Both the position numbers and the translations under genes were made by a program. A stretch of DNA of 64,000 nt from Gemmiger formicilis (GTDB taxonomy: Bacteria > Bacillota > Clostridia > Oscillospirales > Ruminococcaceae), in assembly GCF_024462815.1 (NCBI RefSeq), contig NZ_JANGCG010000001.1, forward strand, positions 186,001 to 250,000, written 5' to 3'. The notes beneath the pieces are model-generated. The model searched no databases and was not told where the DNA came from. It saw only the letters and a list, made by a program, of their open reading frames with translations. Positions 58,820 to 64,000 of the stretch are shown piece by piece. Position 1 is the first letter of the stretch; every line of letters begins with the position of its first letter.

Positions 58820-61800
58820 ATGGCACAATCTCGTTCCGGCAAAAAATCCACAAAAAGCTCCAGCAGTAAAAAGCGCTCCTCCTCCGGCAGCAGCCGCAGC
58901 AGCGGGCGTTCTTCCTCTGCGCGCAGCAGTGCATCCGCACGCAGCCGCCAGCCGTCCCGCCGCGCCCAGCGCCGTGCCGAGACTCCAAACCTTGCCCGCA
59001 GCGTCCTGCTGGTGGGCCTTGGTCTGCTCTGCGTTGCGCTTGTGCTCGTCCCCGGGCAGAACCTCTGGCGCACACTGCGCAGCTGGTACTTCGGCATTTT
59101 CGGCGTCACCACCTATCTGGTCGGCCCCTTCCTGCTGTACCTTGCCTATCTGCTGGCATCCGGCTACCGCGTTGCAATGTTTGCGGGCAAGGTGTCCCTG
59201 ATGGGGGTGCTCTGCGCTAGCGTGCCGGTCATATTCTCTAATCTGAATGTGGAGGGGCTTAAGGTCGGGGAAATTATCAAGATGCTGTTCACCCGCGGCG
59301 GCACCTATTTCTGGGAGGGCGGCGTTCTGGGTGCGCCCATCGGTGCCACCCTGCTGGCGCTGTTCGGCCGCCCGGCCTCCAATATTCTCATGCTCCTTGT
59401 ATTCCTGCTGGGCCTGATGTTCTTCTTTGCCATCACCCCGGCGGATGTGGTGCTGTTCGTCAATTCTCTGTACCAGAAATTCCAGCAGGCGCAGGCCAGC
59501 CGTGCCGAGGCGGAAACCGCCTATGACACCCGCCTTTTCAATGCCGAGCCGGAGGAGGAGACCGTTGAGAATCTGACTGGGGAGCTACCCGATACCGCAA
59601 ACCGCCCGCACCACCCTGTGTACGATGTCATTGCGGACACCAGCCGCTTCCCGAAGCAGCAGGCCGCGCCCATCCAGCAACAGCCGGTGCAGCAGGCGGC
59701 CTATGTGCCCCCTGTGACGCCGGTTGTACCGCAGGCCCCCTTTGCGGCCCAGCCTGCCGCCCCGCAGCGCGCCGAGTTTGATGTCGACCTCGGCCCCTCT
59801 GCCTCGGACAGTGCACGCGCCAAGGCGGAGAATGATGACCCGCTGCAGCCGGTCAACATCGGCCCGGGCGGCACCTTCGGCATGGACCCGCTTTCCAACA
59901 AGAGCACCAGCCCGGTACACTACAGCACGCGTTCCTCGCAGCCTGCGCCCGCACCGGCCCCGCAGGAGAGCTTTGAGCTTGCATTGCAGCCTGCAGATGA
60001 CACAGTGCCTTCCGTGGCTGCCGGGCAGTCTGCCCCGATTGACGAGCTGGATGCGCTCATCAATCGTGCCGTAAGCGGCCACGCACCCTACTACACGCCG
60101 CAGGAGGTCAGTGCGGAGACAACACTAGATTTGCCGCAGCCCTCCGAATTTGAAACGCCGCTTACCCCCGTTGCACAAAGCGCAGCACAGCCGCAGTTTG
60201 ACACACCACTGGTGCCTGTCGAGCCCGAGGAGGAAATCATCCAGACTCCGGTAGAACTGCCCAAGCTCGATATGACCGGCCGCGTGCCGGGGGACACCAC
60301 CGTTATTTCTCCGGAGGAACTGGCTGCCGGTATGGCCGCACAGTATCAGGGCAGTGACGTGCTGGGTGCACAGCCTGCTGTACCGTACGCAGCCGAGCCT
60401 GTGCAGCAGCCCCTGCGGCCCGCAGCCCCGGTTATCCCGACGCTGGGCGGCAGCTTCAGTGATACCGGCAGCGTGGTCAGCGCCGCATGGCAGTCCGGGC
60501 GTTCCGTCTCGGAAATGCTGGACGCCATGCAGGCAGAGCTCTCCACGCCTGCTTCGCCTGCAACACCGGCTACACCTGTTGCACCCGCAGCTTCCGTGCA
60601 GGCCGCCCCCGCCGTGGACGCCGAATTCACCCCGGCTCCCGCTGCACAGCCCGCCGCCGTACAGGGCAATTCTGCTCCGCAGGCTGCCGTACAGCCGTCC
60701 GATGCAGCCGCGCAGACCTACGCCACCATGACCAGACCCGCCGCAGAAACAACCCAGAGCAGCTTCACCGTGCCCCAGCAGGGCGAGGCCGCCCGCGTGC
60801 GGGTCAGCACCGCCGTGGGCAACTCGGCCGGTGCGCCCATCCATACGCCGCCCTGTGCGGCCAAGGCCGCGCCCGAGGCCATGCGTCTGCCCACAGCGGA
60901 GGAGCAGCCGCCGGAACCCTACTGCTATCCGTCTCTGAACCTCTTTAACGCCACGCGCCCTGACGATGAAGCCGGAGCCGCCCGCGAAATGAAGAAGAAC
61001 GCCGACATTCTTGTCAACACACTGGACAGTTTCGGCGTCAAGACCACAATGCTGGACATCTGCCGCGGCCCGTCCGTCACCCGGTATGAGCTGCAGCCGC
61101 AGGCCGGTATCAAGGTCAGCCGCATCACAAGTCTGGCGGACGATATTGCGCTGAACCTTGCCACCGCCGGCGTGCGCATTGAAGCGCCCATTCCCGGCAA
61201 GCCCGCTGTCGGCATTGAGGTTCCCAACAAAATTCGTTCCACCGTCAATATCCGTGCGGTGTTCGAGTCCCAGAACTATATCAATATGCGCAGCCCGCTT
61301 ACCATGGCGCTCGGCAAGGACATTGCCGGTACGGCACAGGTCGCGGACTTGTGCAAGATGCCGCACCTGTTGATTGCAGGTTCTACCGGCAGCGGTAAGT
61401 CTGTCTGCGTCAACTCCATCATCATCAGCTTTTTGTTCCGTTCCGGACCGGAGGATGTCAAGCTCATCCTCATCGACCCGAAGGTGGTTGAGCTGGCCGA
61501 GTACAATGGCATCCCTCATCTGCTGATGCCGGTTGTCACCGAGCCGCGCAAGGCCGCCGGTGCGCTGGGTGCCAGCGTGGCCGAGATGGAGCGCCGCTAT
61601 AAGCTCTTTGCGGAGAACAACGTCCGCGAAATCAAGGCCTACAACAAGCTGGCTGCCCAGACCGGTTTGGAGCATCTGCCCTATATTGCCATCGTCATTG
61701 ACGAGCTGGCCGACCTGATGATGGTGGCCGGTAAGGAGGTCGAGGACTACATCTGCCGCATCGCGCAGAAGGCCCGCGCCGCCGGTATTCACCTGATTGT

Positions 61801-62389
61801 TGCCACCCAGCGCCCCAGCGTGGACGTTATCACCGGCCTGATTAAGGCCAACATCCCCAGCCGTATTGCCTTTGCTGTTTCCAGCCAGATCGACAGCCGC
61901 ACCATTCTGGACAGCGGCGGCGCTGAAAAGCTGCTGGGCAACGGTGATATGCTCTTCCTGCCGGTGGGTGCGTCCAAGCCTGTCCGTGTACAGGGCACAT
62001 TCGTGACCGATGAGGAAATTGGTGCCGTGCTGAGCTTCATCAAGTCCACTTCCACCGCCCAGTATGACGAGGAAATGATTGCCGAGATGGAGCGCCGTGC
62101 TGTTGCCGAGAAGGGCAGCAAAAAGGGCAGTGACGATGACGGCGAGGCAGGCGGCGCACTGGATGCCATGTTTGAACAGGCAGTCGAGTGCGTGATTGAC
62201 GCCGGGCAGGCCAGCACAAGCCTGCTGCAGCGCCGCTGTAAGCTGGGCTACGCCCGCGCCGCCCGCATTATGGACCAGATGGAGCAAGAAAAGATTATCG
62301 GCCCCTATGAGGGAGCCAAGCCCCGCACCGTGCTGGTAACCAAATCCGAGTGGGAGGAGCGAAAGCTCAACGGCCAGTATGACGGGTAA
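58820..62389 (+). CDS. ftsK: DNA translocase FtsK/SpoIIIE
   Basis: Pumps chromosome DNA through the division septum. 1189 residues, larger than most SpoIIIE (about 790) because of a linker. A basic Ser/Arg-rich head (about 1-55) precedes four membrane helices (about 58-215). A Pro/Ala/Gln-rich low-complexity linker follows (about 225-690). The motor has Walker A AGSTGSGKS near 853 and Walker B IAIVIDELADLMM, and the C-terminal gamma winged helix (TSLLQRRCKLGYARAARIMDQMEQEKIIGP) reads polarity sequences. ATG at 58820 follows GAGAGGGA; an upstream ATG at 58739 lacks a site. It overlaps the next gene by 11 nt. Confidence 0.95.
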   Translation: MAQSRSGKKSTKSSSSKKRSSSGSSRSSGRSSSARSSASARSRQPSRRAQRRAETPNLARSVLLVGLGLLCVALVLVPGQNLWRTLRSWYFGIFGVTTYLVGPFLLYLAYLLASGYRVAMFAGKVSLMGVLCASVPVIFSNLNVEGLKVGEIIKMLFTRGGTYFWEGGVLGAPIGATLLALFGRPASNILMLLVFLLGLMFFFAITPADVVLFVNSLYQKFQQAQASRAEAETAYDTRLFNAEPEEETVENLTGELPDTANRPHHPVYDVIADTSRFPKQQAAPIQQQPVQQAAYVPPVTPVVPQAPFAAQPAAPQRAEFDVDLGPSASDSARAKAENDDPLQPVNIGPGGTFGMDPLSNKSTSPVHYSTRSSQPAPAPAPQESFELALQPADDTVPSVAAGQSAPIDELDALINRAVSGHAPYYTPQEVSAETTLDLPQPSEFETPLTPVAQSAAQPQFDTPLVPVEPEEEIIQTPVELPKLDMTGRVPGDTTVISPEELAAGMAAQYQGSDVLGAQPAVPYAAEPVQQPLRPAAPVIPTLGGSFSDTGSVVSAAWQSGRSVSEMLDAMQAELSTPASPATPATPVAPAASVQAAPAVDAEFTPAPAAQPAAVQGNSAPQAAVQPSDAAAQTYATMTRPAAETTQSSFTVPQQGEAARVRVSTAVGNSAGAPIHTPPCAAKAAPEAMRLPTAEEQPPEPYCYPSLNLFNATRPDDEAGAAREMKKNADILVNTLDSFGVKTTMLDICRGPSVTRYELQPQAGIKVSRITSLADDIALNLATAGVRIEAPIPGKPAVGIEVPNKIRSTVNIRAVFESQNYINMRSPLTMALGKDIAGTAQVADLCKMPHLLIAGSTGSGKSVCVNSIIISFLFRSGPEDVKLILIDPKVVELAEYNGIPHLLMPVVTEPRKAAGALGASVAEMERRYKLFAENNVREIKAYNKLAAQTGLEHLPYIAIVIDELADLMMVAGKEVEDYICRIAQKARAAGIHLIVATQRPSVDVITGLIKANIPSRIAFAVSSQIDSRTILDSGGAEKLLGNGDMLFLPVGASKPVRVQGTFVTDEEIGAVLSFIKSTSTAQYDEEMIAEMERRAVAEKGSKKGSDDDGEAGGALDAMFEQAVECVIDAGQASTSLLQRRCKLGYARAARIMDQMEQEKIIGPYEGAKPRTVLVTKSEWEERKLNGQYDG

Positions 62390-63347
62390 GTGTTTGCGCC
62401 GCCTTGCGGCTTGTGTTCTGGCCGGTATGCTGGTCATTGTTGCCTTTGTCATACAGTTTGCAGGCGGCAAGGGAATCGTTCCTTCCTGGCAAACATTGCG
62501 TGCCCGCCTTGGTGTGCCCCTGCAGACCGAGGAAAGCGCCCCACAGGCATCAGACGGTACCACCACCGTGTATGTACTGGATGTCGGGCAGGGGGATGCC
62601 GTGCTGCTCTGTCAGGATGGCTCCTGCTGCCTGATTGATACCGGCCCCGCCGAGGCAGAGGATGCGCTGCTCTATGATTTGCAGACCCTTAATGTGGAGA
62701 CACTGGACTATCTTGTGCTGACCCATCCCCACGCGGACCACACCGGCAACGTCCGGGCGATTTTACAGAATTTCCCGGTTGCTGCCGTGCTGTTGCCGAG
62801 CTGGCAGCCCAGCGGCGAGGAAACCGCAGACTGGCCGCGCCATCTGGCAGACTACGCCGCAGACAGCGGTGCGGAGATCATCACCGCCGCCGCGGGGGAC
62901 AGCTTCCCGCTGGGCAGCGGTACGCTGGACATTTTGCAGGGCGGCAGTGATGATGCTGACAACGTCAACGATGCTTCGCTCTGCACGCTGTTCACCGCCG
63001 GTGACTTCCGTTTTCTGGACACCGGCGACGCCGAAGAAGCCGCCGAACAGCGTCTTCTTGACACCTACGGAGCCACGCTGCACGCCACCCTTTTCAAGGC
63101 CGGGCATCACGGTTCCTACACCTCCAACAGCCTTGCCTTTTTGCAGGCCGTCCGGCCCGGGGCCGTGGCCGTCAGCTGCGGTCTTGATAACGATTACGGC
63201 CACCCGCACCGCGCCGCGCTGCAAAATTTTGCCGAGGTCGGTGCAGAGGTCTACCGCACCGACCTGCTGAGAAGTCTCACCTTTGTCTGGCAGAATAACG
63301 CCCTGCACGTGGAAACCACCGCAGACATCGCCGAACCCGCGGCGTAA
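62379..63347 (+). CDS. ComEC/Rec2-like metallo-beta-lactamase-fold hydrolase
   Basis: 322 residues. A signal anchor (LAACVLAGMLVIVAFVIQFAGG) is followed by an MBL fold: VYVLDVGQGDAVLL, metal site THPHADHTGN (HxHxDH), FLDTGDAEE and FKAGHHGSYTSN. This is the soluble C-terminal domain type of ComEC, without the channel helices. Such stand-alone proteins are extracytoplasmic hydrolases, possibly nucleases or phosphodiesterases, of unproven substrate. It overlaps ftsK by 11 nt and precedes metF by 16 nt. Confidence 0.88.
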   Translation: MTGKCLRRLAACVLAGMLVIVAFVIQFAGGKGIVPSWQTLRARLGVPLQTEESAPQASDGTTTVYVLDVGQGDAVLLCQDGSCCLIDTGPAEAEDALLYDLQTLNVETLDYLVLTHPHADHTGNVRAILQNFPVAAVLLPSWQPSGEETADWPRHLADYAADSGAEIITAAAGDSFPLGSGTLDILQGGSDDADNVNDASLCTLFTAGDFRFLDTGDAEEAAEQRLLDTYGATLHATLFKAGHHGSYTSNSLAFLQAVRPGAVAVSCGLDNDYGHPHRAALQNFAEVGAEVYRTDLLRSLTFVWQNNALHVETTADIAEPAA

Positions 63348-63363
63348 AAATAAGGAGTACACT

Positions 63364-64000
63364 ATGACGATTACCGAACAGTTCAAAGCCAAGCGCTGTG
63401 TCTTTTCTATTGAATGTTTTCCGCCGAAGCAGACCACCCAGATGGACAAGCTCAAGGACACCCTGCGCCAGATGCAGGCGCTGAACCCCGGCTTCATCAG
63501 CGTCACCTTCGGCGCTGGCGGCTCTGCGGGAGGCGTATCCACCGTGGAGGTGGCCGACTATCTGCAAAACGAGCTGTCCGTTCCCACGATGGCGCACCTG
63601 ATTTGCATGGGTAACGATGAAACCCATGCCGCCGCCATTCTGGACCAGCTGGAGGCTGTCGGCGTGCGGGATGTGCTGGCCCTGCGCGGTGACCGCACCC
63701 CCACCCGCCCCGAAAGCCCGGATTTCAAGCACGCCAGTGACCTGACCTCCTTTATCAAGTGGAAGAAGCCGGGCTTCTCCGTGCATGGGGCCTGCTACCC
63801 GGAGGGCCACCCCGATGCAGACACGCTGCAGCACGATGTGGAAAATCTGCGCATCAAGCAGGCCGCCGGTGCCGAGCATCTTCTGACCCAGCTGTTCTTC
63901 GATAATATGCACTTTTATCGTTTTCTGAATCTGGCACGCCGCGCCGGTATCACGCTGCCGGTCTCCGCTGGCGTTATGCCCATCGTCAAGCGCAGCCAGA
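63364..64000 (+). CDS. metF: Methylenetetrahydrofolate reductase (5' part)
   Basis: The gene starts at ATG 63364 (site AAGGAG) and runs off the window after about 212 residues. Reduces 5,10-methylene-THF to 5-methyl-THF with FAD for methionine synthesis. FSIECFPPK (with the catalytic Glu), FISVTFGAGGS, THLICMG-like AHLICMGN, DVLALRGDRT and HGACYPEGHP are all family landmarks, followed by LLTQLFFDNMHFYRFL. It is the last visible member of the ftsK transcription unit. Confidence 0.95.
   Translation, partial: MTITEQFKAKRCVFSIECFPPKQTTQMDKLKDTLRQMQALNPGFISVTFGAGGSAGGVSTVEVADYLQNELSVPTMAHLICMGNDETHAAAILDQLEAVGVRDVLALRGDRTPTRPESPDFKHASDLTSFIKWKKPGFSVHGACYPEGHPDADTLQHDVENLRIKQAAGAEHLLTQLFFDNMHFYRFLNLARRAGITLPVSAGVMPIVKRSQ

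Overview
The window is a 64 kb stretch of a Gram-positive, GC-rich chromosome. The best match is a gut Clostridia of the Ruminococcaceae/Oscillospiraceae type (Faecalibacterium, Gemmiger or Subdoligranulum-like). This placement is inferred from a T-box leader on pheST, sortase B, ftsEX with an EnvC-like hydrolase, pyrBI with a regulatory subunit, potABCD, TTGACA/TATAAT promoters with 16-18 nt spacers (many with an extended -10 TGn), and AGGAGG-type ribosome sites. I could not search any database.

Layout: (1) 1-18.05 kb, host core, all plus strand: end of a cysteine desulfurase, a TtcA-like tRNA thiolase, T-box and pheST, sortase B, a candidate small RNA, glmS, a CapD-like epimerase with a sugar transferase, a PucR/CdaR-type regulator, then a division/cell-wall operon (ftsE, ftsX, M23 coiled-coil hydrolase, an unlisted 37-aa membrane peptide, an S41 protease, rsmA). 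(2) About 18.07-33.6 kb, a lower-GC integrated element. Its cargo is on the minus strand: a split-methyltransferase restriction-like system with a GIY-YIG/helicase subunit, an OLD-like ATPase, a zeta-like kinase and an unknown zinc-finger protein. Its mobility module is on the plus strand: an excisionase, three overlapping tyrosine recombinases and a TnpC-like coiled-coil protein. It ends beside a tRNA-Thr(UGU). (3) 33.6-43.8 kb, mostly minus strand: tRNA-Thr, asnA, a heterodimeric ABC exporter, a ClpA-like ATPase (plus), a small FTR-like protein, pyrI, pyrB, a GntR/UTRA regulator and nth. (4) 43.9-64 kb, mostly plus: rarA, a lipase-like hydrolase, a YtrA-type GntR/ABC operon, a patatin (minus), potABCD, an acyl-ACP thioesterase, TraX, a two-component system, a YcxB-like membrane protein, a small RNA candidate, ftsK, a ComEC-like hydrolase and the start of metF.

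The most unusual items are: the three-gene restriction-like system with its methyltransferase motifs spread over separate genes and two abutting perfect palindromes in its leader; the three-recombinase-plus-TnpC mobility module; a short promoter-to-terminator RNA (58566-58677) carrying ten bases identical to the 16S rRNA anti-Shine-Dalgarno tail; a nearly mirror-symmetric divergent promoter between the repair genes nth and rarA; and a PotD-like binding protein anchored by a C-terminal membrane helix instead of a lipid.
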